Shown here: positions 12,674-24,100 of the stretch, in pieces
Layout of the letters: the number at the start of each line of letters is the position of its first letter
How positions within the stretch are numbered: the first letter of the stretch is position 1
Origin: Ptychodera flava
Taxonomy: Eukaryota > Hemichordata > Enteropneusta > Ptychoderidae
NCBI RefSeq assembly: GCF_041260155.1
Contig: NC_091932.1
Coordinates: 27,892,838 to 27,956,837 of the forward strand
Length of the DNA: 64,000 nucleotides
Direction: 5' to 3'
The notes under the pieces: model-generated
Databases searched by the model: none
What the model was told of the DNA's origin: nothing
What the model saw: only the letters and a program-made list of their open reading frames with translations
Position numbers and translations under genes: made by a program

Positions 12674-12960
12674 TTCATTCACACACTCTGGAGTGACAGG
12701 ATTTACTTATTTCAATGAGTAACCATAATAATGTACAAGGAGCGCATGAATTTTACATGTAGCATTTTAAGAATGAACGCCCAGTCACGGTCTCTCCACA
12801 AAAGAGACCGTGGCCCAGTAAAGGTCACTTGAGGACTTGTGTAGCCTAAGTTGTTTTTGTGGACGACCCGACAGCTAGAGCGACCTGTGACGTCACAGCA
12901 CATCAAAGCCGCTCGCAAACGAGTAATTGTGGGGGGAGGGGCAGTGAATACGCACTGGAC
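12674..12960 (-). promoter_or_regulatory. Probable PTER promoter/5' UTR with a full CRE palindrome
   Basis: A full cAMP-response-type palindrome TGACGTCA lies at 12888-12895, 215 bp upstream of the PTER start, in sequence richer in G+C than the neighbourhood. No TATA box is evident. The same octamer occurs in the VPS28/NSMCE1 divergent region. Promoter function is inferred from position. Confidence 0.4.
12786..12812. repeat. 10 bp perfect hairpin upstream of PTER
   Basis: CACGGTCTCT and AGAGACCGTG enclose a 7 nt loop. It is about 110 bp upstream of the PTER start codon and could lie in the 5' UTR. Confidence 0.5.
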
Positions 12961-13748
12961 TGCGACAAGTTTATTGCAAATTAAATTTAAAGCACAGTTC
13001 CTCGCACTCTAAACAAGCATGAAAAAGTTAAATGGTTGTATCCTGGTTGAGTTTTTACCCAAAGCGTGGACGTAAAATTCGCCCATGCCAAGACCTGAAA
13101 GAACTACACCACCACCGTTCATCATATCGCCTGCCCACTGCATGTACGTGTCGAAGGCAGCACATCTGCATGCATGCATGTCACAAGCTGCCGGCTAAGT
13201 CTCCTAATTTCACTTCTTTGAGTTTTTGGTCCTGAAATGGGCCCGGGAGTAAAAATATAAATTTGGCTGTTTTCGGGAAGTGTTTGAATCAATCCTAGCA
13301 ATGTTTACGAGTTAAAATCCAGATGGTTTGCATCGGTCTAAAATATCTGAAACATACGTTCCGAATTAAAAAAGGCTGGTACGAGTTTGATGCGTATGGC
13401 GTATTCAAAAACGGGCGGTTATATATAAAATGTTAAAGAAACTTCAAAGCCGAACATGTAAATTAGCTGTATTGAGAAACACACATATCTCTCTGTAAAC
13501 AATAACTTTATTATCAAGGTGACCGAATCAAAATTTTATTTTTCTTGTGACCATTTGTAGCATTTTCACCCGAATGTTTTTTCTCTCAAACACAACTACC
13601 GTATGTTCTATGATGTAATGTATTATAATGGTAGGGCCTATGTCGGATCAGTATGGAGAAATACCAAATTGATGGAAAAAGTACATAAAGTATCATGTTG
13701 TCGGGAATGGTTAATAACTAGTCCTTGGTGGTGTAGTATATAACTGGG
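12961..13748. other. Intergenic stretch upstream of PTER, no gene recognised
   Basis: Mixed composition with a few CpG-rich words. The 67-codon plus frame at 13032-13235 has no resemblance to a known family and no splice context. Confidence 0.4.
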
Positions 13749-13965
13749 TGTCAATAGGCCAAACCCGGAATTCGAATCGACCACGGTACAAACAAAGCCA
13801 TGTGCGCAAACGCGTACAGACGTACGTGTATTTCCATACGCGTTCAGTACACATGTGGGTTTGTTTGTACCGGCATCACGTGATTATCTGGGCGTACTGA
13901 GTATGTAGAACGGCGTACTCATCGCGTCCTTTTTATTCCGGAGTAGAACCATTACACACGTACAT
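13749..13965. repeat. GC-rich repeat with internal hairpin (family E), copy 1
   Basis: Contains GGTACAAACAAAGCC ... GTTTGTTTGTACC as an internal inverted repeat about 90 bp apart, with TACGCGT-type words between. The whole block recurs in the opposite orientation at 48640-48820. Its outer parts (GGCCAAACCCGGAATTCG on one side, ATCGCGTCC and AGAACC on the other) are shared between copies, so the mobile unit is about 200 bp. Confidence 0.75.
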
Positions 13966-14529
13966 TTTGTTCGGATGGGACAGTAAGACAGCGCAGTGAA
14001 TCACATAGCCCACCATTTAGAAAATACCACAGGCGAACCTTAGCAAATGTACATATCATCTTGAAATTCTTCCCACAAAATACGTAATATATTCACACAT
14101 CAAAAAGGTGCTCTTTCTTATGAAAACTGCCCTTGTCACAATTGCAGGTTTTGTTACTTTAATAGAGAAATCAGTATTTTCCTCAAATCCTAAATTTGGC
14201 AAATCAAATGGCAAAGTGTCTGGAAGCAGGTGGGACATCAGGAAGATATAAATTTTGACAAACCTAAATCTAGTAATTCGACAGTGAATCCATAAGCTGA
14301 ATATAATCACTCAAATGGTGGGGAAGACTACTAATCTGACAGCTGTTATTCCCCTGGTACATAAATTATAATGATTAGACCTTCTGTAATGCTTTAGGTC
14401 ACCCCTCGGCCACCAGAAAACCATTCATGCATTGTTTTAATGACAAAAATCAAACCATGCATGTCAAACCGTTATACCGTAGTCAGTATGATGAATATTG
14501 TGTGAAAGAAACAGCCATTGCATCTTCAA

Positions 14530-14767
14530 CCCTTTGAGTGCCAAAGTCGATTTTTGTAGCCTTTAGAAATATAACGCAAACGATTTTTTTCAGATCAAGA
14601 CAATTTTTCTTCAGATTTTTCCCAACATTTTGATCAAAAACTGTAAACCGTGAAAATTTGTGTTCATTCACTCCAAAATTGTCAAATCAATTACAAAAAA
14701 ATTCATAAAAATTGGTAAAATGTTGCACTATAATTTTGGAGGGAAAAATTATAGCACTCAAAAGGGT
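14530..14767. mobile_element. Family B MITE copy
   Basis: Starts CCCTTTGAGTGCCAAAGT and ends GCACTCAAAAGGG, a 12 bp-type terminal inverted repeat. The interior is T-rich with TTCAGATTTTTCCCAACATT and AAAATTGGTAAAATGTTGCAC. The flanks are TTCA on the left and TTAG on the right, consistent with a decayed TTAA target. The right end abuts a family C copy. Confidence 0.75.
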
Positions 14768-14771
14768 TAGG

Positions 14772-15109
14772 GTAGAATGTGTCTCAGGGACAAATATTTG
14801 GTCTCTCAAATTTTCACCCTTCTTATTTGATCTACCACTCATGGACATGGGGGCCCTTTTCAAAGCTCTTAGTGCAAGTAAAATTTTCATTATCCTTGTT
14901 TTTTGGAAATCAAATATTTGTTTTTCCCCATAGAATTAGCATGGGGATGGCAGCCATTTTGAATTTCAAATATTGGTAATTGTTAGGTAATGTGTTTCTT
15001 AAGTAAGTGCATGGCTTATTCTAGATTTGGTAAAAAGAATAGTTGTTAGTCTCATTTTGGAAAGTTTGAGCGAAAGGTTAAGTCCTTCACCTTTGAGCAC
15101 ATACTACTT
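14772..15109. mobile_element. Family C MITE copy abutting family B
   Basis: Starts GGTAGAATGTGTCTCAGGGA, has the core AGCCATTTTGAATTTCAAAT, and ends GAGCACATACTAC. These ends are the GGTAGNATGC type inverted repeat of the family. It starts about 4 bases after the family B copy. Confidence 0.75.
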
Positions 15110-15133
15110 TGAACTGGTTTTGCAAAACGCTTC

Positions 15134-15367
15134 TCAAAATGACAGAGTATCAAACTTGCAGTGTTTAACCCTTTCACCACCATGGTTTGGCCCAAACCGA
15201 TTGTTACCAATGGTGAGTATGGACCTGTTCACTGAAAACTGGGGGGTGAACAGATTCACCAGTTTTCAGTGAACAGGTCCATACTCACCATTGGTAACAA
15301 TTGGTTTGGGCCAAACCGTGGCGGTGAAAGGGTTCAACACTGCAAGTTTGATACTCTGTCATTTTGA
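15134..15367. repeat. 234 bp near-perfect palindrome containing head-to-head family A copies
   Basis: Arms of about 113 bp run from TCAAAATGACAGAGTATC (15134) inwards and are matched by GATACTCTGTCATTTTGA ending at 15367. The centre is GGTGAA-CAGA-TTCACC, a 4 nt loop; the left arm has a 4 nt GGGG insertion. Only a few mismatches are seen (for example CCACCATGG against CCACGG-type). Each arm holds a family A sequence beginning CCCTTTCACC plus about 28 bp of non-family flank. It lies downstream of VPS28. Confidence 0.9.
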
Positions 15368-15423
15368 CCAAATTTACTTACAAACAAATAAAATCATACG
15401 TAAACACTAGATGTGCTTTCACA

Positions 15424-15429
15424 TTTATT
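15424..15429 (-). terminator. Candidate VPS28 polyadenylation signal
   Basis: Plus-strand TTTATT, that is AATAAA on the minus strand, 735 bp beyond the VPS28 stop. The interval 15430-16161 contains no recognised repeat, which fits a 3' UTR ending just before the palindrome. Confidence 0.35.
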
Positions 15430-16161
15430 TTAAAATGCCACACATTTGTACATGAAAACAGAAATGTTTCAAAATAGACTTCAAAAAGAAAAGAAAATTT
15501 ATACAGGTACAGGTAAAATGTGTTGCGAGAAACACCAATAAAGTATGACAGAGATATAAACACATAATCGATGAATGAATGTGGTCGAACACTGGCGTTT
15601 TCCAATGTTTTGTTTCATAATAACAAAACTAACTCATAAACAGATGCCCTTGCACAAGTTGCAGTGACTGAACATATTGGCTGACTTGAAATTGCTGATA
15701 TATATTTCTTCATCAAAAGCAGATTAAAGATTTATGCAGACTATATATTGAAGAATCCTGACAGCACTGTGGACACTATTTTCCCCAAATAACTTAGTAG
15801 TTTCACTCCCTGGTGCTGAATTTCAAACCTTCCGTTTGACGGGTACCAGTGGACTTCAATAAATTTCCATACTTGATAAAATTGTTGACAATTTTCTTCC
15901 ATAGAAAATAACAATAATCTTCAAACAATTTCTAATGACAATATACAATACTACAAATACTAGAAAAGGGGACTTTGTGATTTTTTTCTTCTGCCACTGA
16001 GGGCGCTATTTACTTTGACAACACAAAGGTCACATGATGTGTAACCTGGAGGAGAGTCTGAGTGAGTGCCTTTAAATGAAAGTTACAGTTATAAGTAAAC
16101 TAGATTATGTTTAAAGCATTGGAAAAGAAATGTGTAAAATGAGAGGGGTGTACAACAAAAG

Positions 16162-19100
16162 CTATGAATGTAGTGCTCTGTTGAAATCATTGTACGCTGA
16201 TTCGAGGTCAAACAACATCTGCCTGACCTGATCTTCATTGAGTTCATCTGACGCTGTCATGCTGCCGAGAGTCTGTAACCTGGTGTAGTAAACATAACAG
16301 AAGATGGAGATTGTGGTCATGTGCCCAAAAACTGTAACCTTGTGTGGAAAATATTACACACTGCTGTGTGCAATTCATATAATTCAAAGAGATTGAGAAA
16401 TGTAACTGAATACATGTTGTCATCAGCTATCTGACCCTTGACCTATCGCAGTATTGCTAAACACAATAAGACAGTGGATGGTAATCTTTATCCAATCATA
16501 GGCAGGCTTACAAACATCATGTTAAATGAACATTTGTATATATTTTGCAAAAAATTGTTTGTTGTTGCACAGGCTTTCTGTTATAATTAATGGATTTTCT
16601 TAAACATATAACATATAAAGTGATATTGTGAAAAGTGATAAATACTTATTCCCTGCTGGTAAAGAGTTTATTGTCATAAAGTCTTTGATGCTGGTAATGT
16701 GGAACAACCTTGGCACATGGCAATAGGCATCACAGGTGATTTACCAAAACACTGTGAAGGTTTTCATATACTGACTGCTCAGTGATAATTACCATAAAAT
16801 TGAAAAGATCACAACTTGGTACTCTGTCCTAATGTTGTAAGGGACATGTATGTCATGAGGGACTTGAGACTTAACTCAAAGCAAATATCGCCATACTTAT
16901 CATGTATTGTATCGTTTTAGCTAACTGGTACAATTTCAATCAAAAATATTTCGAATAGTCACAATGCTGAAAAGACCACAACACTGCCCTCAATGCTCAA
17001 ACTTACCATTTTGTAACTTTAGGTTTGCCTTCAAAATCACTGGGTAGGGAACTCATTCTGTTGATAGTTTCCATCAATTCCCTCAGGTCTGGTTGAAGTT
17101 CATCGTTTGCCTTGATATCCAGCCTCAGTTTATCCATGATTGTGATAAATAGCTGGCAGGTAGAATAAAATATGTGAAATTTTCAACCAGTAAAAATTTG
17201 GTAAAGTAAATATCCCGCCATTATGCGACTGTTACTATCTACAGGTAAGTATTCTTTGAGTATGAAAAAAATACGTTCTTTTCTTCAAAATGTTTACAAC
17301 CTAAAATATTAATGTAATCAGTGATATAATATTAGTCTGATTGTCAACTGAATTACATGAAAGGTTTAATACATGTATTTTGACACTGACCGCGTGTTGG
17401 GATTAACAATGACAGATTCTTTCAGAGTGTAAGGTTTGCTTTTTCTACCGGACACTTTGCTCACAATTTTACATCAGAACATAGCCAAAGAGTGAGATGC
17501 ACAATATTGTCCATGAGCATTTCAGCTGTTTCTATTTTTTATGACTGATGTTGAAAGAAAAACTCAAAACAAGGTACGACCATGATATGAGATTTATCAA
17601 AACATTAATTCAACGAAAACATGATCTGTGAATGAATGAATGAATGAATGAATGCCTGACTGTCCTAATGTGAAAGATAGTGTGGATATTTTTGGATACT
17701 CACAGATACAATATCTGCAATACATTTACTTGTGTTGCCTTTGTCATCTTTGATAGTGATTGGTCGATCTTCCTTTATTCTCTCCATGGCTGCTGGGCAA
17801 TCCAGCTGTAAATAAGAAAAGAGAACGCATGTTGCAATTCTGGTTAGACTTGTTGACTGATGTATAAAGCTGGGGTAGGTAGGAGGAAAGAAGAAAATTT
17901 TTTAATAAGAGAAATAATTTGTCAGAAAAAAAATTGCATATTCCTGATTCTAGGGATGGTGGAAGTATAAAAATGCCCTGTAACACAAATCAATCTCAAT
18001 TTCACAATATGTAAACCAGAAGTGTTCAACAAAGCCTAATCTAGAAATAAAGAAAAAAGTGATACCATACTCTTATTTGTCTATAGAAAGTCATTGCAAG
18101 AAACATCCCTTGAAAACAAAAAATAATTATTTTTGCCATCCTGTTCACCTTAGCAAAGTGGTTTTGGCATTTTACCAATCAATTTTTATGGGAGATTTTC
18201 ACTTGCAAATGAGAACATTCTGGTGACTGGCCAATGCATAAAGATGGTATTGATGGATAAGATGAAAAATATCAACATTGGCAAAACTCTCTTCTGATTC
18301 TTCATGAATTAGAGAATTTTTTTTTGAGAACACATCAATTTACGACGAGTCATCAATATATTTCCACATCTCTTTCTGACCTACCCTGAATTTTCGACAA
18401 AACTCTTCCACAGTATGGTATTCAGGACTCTGGACCTGTTTGAAGGCTGCCTTGTATTGGACCAGTAGTCTGGAACATGCTGCAGTGTACCTGTCAAGTA
18501 AAACAAATATTTGATTTGTTGGTTCTCTGGGAAATATCAGGGCAATAACCATCCTAATATGGGGTATACAATACATATGTGCGTATTTTACATGTATGTA
18601 TGTATATGTATGTGTTTGTGTATGTGTATATATACCTATATGAGTTACCAAGTATACAAACACTAAAATACTGACAGAAGTACATGTCCTATACAGCACA
18701 CCTATAGTATGAGCTATACATAGCGCTGTCTTAGCCAACCTTACATACCACCAACTCAACAGGGAGATGTTAAAAATTGAATTTCCGAATTTTTTCATGA
18801 ACTGATATAGAGTACACTGGAGGACATCATGGAAAGTATGCCCCATATTTACTTCCAGTCCCAGTCTCCATTAAATTTGATTTGATTTGAAAAGCCGCTG
18901 GTTAAAATGTCTAAATACTGATGTCTATTTTTGAAATATCATTATCAAGAACAAATTTCCTTCTGTTTCTGAGGTTTGAACTTGACTTGTAATATTTTTG
19001 GGATGTCACTGGCAGAAAACAGATGTCAACTACAATTGAACTCAATAAACAATGGATTGAATATTTTGATTCATTTCCCATAAAATGGGAATTTTCAGGT

Positions 19101-20504
19101 CCTTTTTCAATCATGTAGGAAGTACCTGATGTATTAATCTTGTCGCATTAACATAATTTTGTATACTGTGGTGTTGGCACGCAACATTGCATTGACTTTC
19201 TAGTGTGACTGTTTGGCCAAGTGTCTAGCTTAGGTCTTTCCTGTGGGTTTGCGATTTGCCAGAGACTTCTTTACTGTTGGATCTGGTACTCTCATTAATG
19301 TAAATACCTGTGATGGCTTGTTGGTAAAATGAGTAATTCTGAAGAGATAGATAAGAGCATGCAAAGCTGACAACCTAGTGCTTCACCTAGAATGACCTTT
19401 TTTCTGAGATTCACATTATTTAATTATGACAGACACCCAGCTATGGTTGCTACTTACTCCTTTGAAGACACTGCATCTTTGATGTACATCTTCTCCAGAT
19501 TTTGAAGAGTGTTTATCACAGCAAAGAGTTCAGCTAAATTGTCATATTTTTCACGTTCTCTGGCATTTCTGTGTAGCTTTACTTCCTGTGATGAAAGATG
19601 TTAGGGAAAGAGGTTTTTACAGCACAGGTCTTACTTTCTGCATGTCAATTCAAATCAAACCAATAACATGAATTAGCTAATATGACAATTTTAGATAGCA
19701 AAAACAACGAATTAGCTAATATGACAATTGTACAAAGCAAAAACAATCTGGTTTGATTACTTCAAAATGTACCCGGCCTTGCTCTATACTTCAATTCATG
19801 TACACCAAAATAATTTAGGTTAGAGTTTGGGGTTGACATTTGTTAATGTAATGTGCAAATGTTATGTCTTTTCTGCAGTCCAACAATATAACCTGCTTTT
19901 GTATTGCACAGGAGATTGTTTACTATCCTGCTGTTTTTTTTTTCACCTGAACATTTGTAGTAGATCTTGATGTACTACAATACAGATTGAAGATAGATTA
20001 TTGATTTAATGTATTCTTATACCTCTAACCCTCTACTGTCCACACGTATTCACTGTTGGGAGGCATGTGTCGAGTATATGTCAACTGGCTCTCATGAGGT
20101 GACGTATGTATTGATATGACGTTTGTCAAAACCATAAACACAAACAGCTGAGTTCTTGAGTTTCTGTATATTGTACAGTCATTTACGGTGTAATAGTGTA
20201 CCTATTAGGGCTTTCTTACCTCGTATAGCTCTGGTCTGTTCGCCGCTGAAACGGAAGAGAACATGTTGACAGATTACGTCTCACGTCTACGACACAGGGA
20301 CAAGTTTCTTGGTACAACTATCGAACATGTATACCGGTCATCGATATATGAGAATGACTATGACTCACCACTATTATACGAATATTCAAAGCAAACACAG
20401 CACAGATGTTTGGACAGATAGCAAAATATAGCGGTAGTCTGAAAAGGTTTCGTTTAAAAATAACACAATTTACCTTGGGCCTGTGATGGAACACCCATAA
20501 ACAT
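16162..20504 (-). CDS. VPS28: Vacuolar protein sorting 28 homologue (ESCRT-I), complete, 7 exons, 218 aa
   Basis: Exons in transcript order: 20474-20504, 20220-20245, 19458-19585, 18385-18490, 17704-17805, 17007-17152, 16162-16279. The lengths sum to 219 codons with all phases matched. The protein starts [19 protein letters not shown], close to human VPS28 (221 aa), and ends [11 protein letters not shown]. The N-terminal core ([41 protein letters not shown]) binds the ESCRT-I partners TSG101 and VPS37. The C-terminal four-helix domain ([11 protein letters not shown] through [13 protein letters not shown]) is the part that contacts ESCRT-II. Role: endosomal sorting of ubiquitinated cargo. An ATG at 20264 would also open a frame, but it lies in the polypyrimidine tract of the second exon's acceptor, so the 20504 start is preferred. 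NSMCE1 starts divergently 638 bp away. Confidence 0.96.
17630..17654. repeat. (AATG)n microsatellite
   Basis: Six tandem TGAA/AATG tetranucleotides in a VPS28 intron. Confidence 0.8.
18592..18636. repeat. TGTA/TG-rich simple repeat
   Basis: Interrupted TGTATG and GTGTAT repeats in the VPS28 intron upstream of the exon at 18385-18490. Confidence 0.7.
19671..19747. repeat. 39 bp tandem duplication
   Basis: GAATTAGCTAATATGACAAT starts at 19671 and again at 19710. The two copies differ at a handful of positions. Located in a VPS28 intron. Confidence 0.8.
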
Positions 20505-21142
20505 GGTAGAAATTACTAGTGTTATTTGCAAGAGAAAGCTGGCTATCTTCCGAGCATTCTGAACAAGCTTCCGGGAATCCTCAAATGCGACCTGGACTTG
20601 TTGGGCAAGACAATGTAACCTTTGACTTTTGACCCGCGCCTTGCACACTGTGCAGGTCGTGGATTTTATCGTGTTTAGATGTTAAAAAGTGTCGGAAATA
20701 CCTTGTTATATTCAATATAAAAAAGCAGACTGTCCAACAATCAATACAGGTGATTCAACTGTTCAAATATACCCAATCCCTTCTCTCTACACGGCAACTC
20801 CATGGACCTGTGGGTTCACACAAGACACGTTGACGTCACAGTGGCGGAGTTCCCAACGCGCGGTCTGCAGTGAAGAGGCGATACTGTCAACAGAGTTGTT
20901 GTAATGTTGTTGTTCTTTTGTGTGGCTGTGCGGCTTTTCGGAGAGTTATTCGATAAGTTTGACAAAGTCTTTCAATGAAAACAAAGCGTGTGTATGATTC
21001 CATGCCATTCACGGAACCAAGATTTTCCCAGCAAACCCGAGAGAGTTGAACTTGCTTTTTTGTCCGATTTGAGTTCAGAGCTTCCCCTTCAGCGAAGTTC
21101 AAATTGATTTCAGGAACTGTATGCGAAGTCCATACTCCAGCT
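20505..21142. promoter_or_regulatory. Bidirectional promoter region VPS28 / NSMCE1
   Basis: 638 bp separate the two start codons. It is richer in G+C and CpG than the introns and has no obvious TATA box. A full CRE palindrome TGACGTCA is at 20831-20838, next to GGCGGAG and GCGCGGTC words. A second TGACGTCA lies inside NSMCE1 exon 1 (21204-21211). Both genes are housekeeping and probably co-regulated; that is inference from layout. Confidence 0.55.
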
Positions 21143-24100
21143 ATGGCTGCGATGAGAAATATACACAGATATGGAGTACAGAGTTTTCTCTCGAAAGGAG
21201 TGATGACGTCAGCAGAAGTTAAAGAAATGTACAAATCTTGTTGCGATAAATATGAAGGTATGTGTGCACATAGATTCCACTTTGACTCACATATTCAGAG
21301 GGAGATTTTACAGTAGAGCCTGGAGGGTTTTTAACCTCCTCTCCAGCTCCATGGGGCCGTTGACTCTTTTTGGGGAGTACATCACAGCCCCGCAAAGACA
21401 AAATGGAGGGTTAATAGATCATCAGTTGGTTGAGCTAAGAGTACCTTCCAATATTTTCGTAGACTTTATTATAGGTATTACTTCAGATGTACTGTTAACC
21501 AGAATGCACAAACAAATTTACTTTGACACCCAGAGTGACAATATCATGATCATAAATATTGCAATGGCAGCAGAACTACTGTAAAAGCATCAATTATTCA
21601 CTGGGATCTAATTCTGCCATTTTCGCTTAAATATAAAAGCTGCTAAATTAAATCCCAGTGAAAATGTTAAATAACAATAGAATGTATCGTTTTATCGGCA
21701 AAAGCAATGAACTTAAATCCTTGTGAAATCACAAACATCAAATTAGTGAAATTAAATTCCCGTGAAAATTTATGAATTTACATCATTGGAAGTCCGGACT
21801 GTAGAAGCCACAGACACTGAACACATTATTGTGCGAGGCCCATCATGTGAAAGTTGTTTTTTGCTTGCATCACACAGACATCACATAGTGATCGACGCAT
21901 GAAGTGGCTACAGTAATAGCATATCTGTCAATGGTGCCCCCTTTCTGAAGGCAAAATTTGAGAAGAATCGTGCATTACTGCACTTAATACATATTTTTCA
22001 TAAATGTTTGTATTACAGAGCCTTACATAGCTTCAGATATCAAGGAATACATTCTGACCATCAACAGGAATATCCATCCCTTTTCCATGGAAATACGCAA
22101 GGGAGTAGAAGAGGATAATGGAACACATGTTTATGCTTTGGTAAGGCTGACATTTACAGTGTTCTCCATAAAGAAATGTTTAGGGTCGGGTCACCCTTGC
22201 TTTCTTTTAGACAAATCTATTACACAAAAGATTTCATTTGAATGATACAAGAATATACAAAGAATATGGCTAAGGTAACGTTACTTGTCCTGTGGCACCC
22301 CTTCAGAAAGGGGAGCCACAGGATATCAGCTGATTTCATGACTACACTTTGTTTTCCTTTGTTTGAGTCCAGCCTAGGATTTCTCACCGAACATTGAAAG
22401 TGAGCTTTTCTTAGTAAATATGTGAAAATCCTAAATGAAAATCTGACTTAAATTAAGGACAAAGACAAACATATATTATCCTTGTTGGTTGTAGTCAGTA
22501 GCTATGCAAAATAAATTACTATGATCCAATCCCAAGATTAACATAATATATTATTCTTGCTGTTTTCAATTGATTGTATGCATTTCATGATCTCTTGCCA
22601 GGTCAGAACAACAGAGTCTGAGCTTGGAAAACTTTCCACAGACTACCAACAAAATGAATTGGAACTTTACAAGAAAACTGTAAGTCACTTGAATACATTG
22701 ATTTCATTGCCTTCTTGAGGAAATATCTTAACGCTATCACCCCTAAACTTCCAATCAAGCTTGTTGTTTTATCAAATTTTTGGTGAAGTTTTATGCTGAT
22801 TAATGCGGGATCAGGGTTTGTAGTAATGGTTTAATTGTGTTCTTCGATGTGCTATTTCGTAATAATGATATTGGCAGTCTTGTAGGATTCTTGTAGCAGG
22901 GCCCCTGCAGTTAGTATTGCTTGAAAGTCCATAATTTCTTGCCTCATGCCAAGAATATTAGAGATGTCTGTGCTGGGGTTAAAAACTTAGTGAGCATCAC
23001 AGTGTTCTACTGGGCAAGTCACGGATGAGTTCAGATCCACACTCAGAGGTCCAGCACAGGAAATAAATTAATTTCACTTTGCTGTTGTGATCTTCTTTGT
23101 ATTGTCTTTAATACATTTCCTCTTGTAAGTCACCAATCAATGTTTTCCACCAGGGAGGGGGAGTGCGGGCAACAGGGAAAATTGTTTGGAGATGGTATTC
23201 CAGTACAGCGGAATTTGATAGCAAGGATACACACTCTCTCTAGAATTTTCACTGATTTCCAGTCCTAAATTATCAACACGTAGCCTCCATTTCTCCCTGC
23301 CCTTGGGTATTTGACATATAAGTCTGTGTGGATGGGGAATTTGACATGGTGTGGAAAATAATGTCAATTTCCCTGTGTTAGGCCCGCACTGCTGAGTGGA
23401 AAACATTGATAGCTGTATAACAGTCTATGCAAAGTAAAGAATCGATCATATATAATACTGTGTTATTCAACCCTTTCACTACCATGGTTTGGCCCAAAGC
23501 CATTGTTATCAATAATGAATGTGAACCTGTTCACAGTAAATTTGGGGGTGAACAGGCTATAGAATTTGTGAGTAACAAGGTTTAGTTTTGGGTCACAGTG
23601 TAATGGTTGAAAAAAGAAAGGAGTATTTAAAAAAAGTTTCTGTAGTGTTTCTGAGTGCATTTTACTTTGGAGAATATTATTAATATTCAACACTTATCAT
23701 TCCAACGTAAAAGTTAGCATGTATACTGTATATTCCTGATTTTACATGAAAAGTTCATGTCTGAACAGATTGACTTGATCGTGCAATCAGGAGTTGGTGT
23801 TGCGTCGTCGACAGACATTCTGAATCTGACCACTACGCTTGATAAGAATGTGAAAAAGATGACAAAAGTTGAGGCCCAGGCCACCCTGAAGAAACTCATC
23901 AAAGACAAATGGCTGACCGAGGTAAGATACAATGTTGCACTATACTGTTGCATTGTAGACTAGTGCCCTTGTGGCTATGTCGGTGAGTGTGCGCCTCTCA
24001 ACAGTACTTGCTGGTAGTGTAACAACCTTGCACTCTTGCCAAAAAGTGGCAATTTTCTTGATAATTCAGCATTGTTATTATTACTTCTGAAGCCAGAGAT

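Noticed and set aside
20262-20264. ATG giving an alternative VPS28 start ([15 protein letters not shown])
   Set aside because: It falls in the TTCTCTTCCGTTTCAG acceptor of exon 2. The upstream exon 20474-20504 gives [10 protein letters not shown], matching the family's MFHGIP start, with correct phase.
20454-20648. 64-codon minus-strand frame over the VPS28 promoter
   Set aside because: Only its last part, from the ATG at 20504, is the VPS28 first exon; upstream there is no in-frame ATG and the rest is likely 5' UTR.
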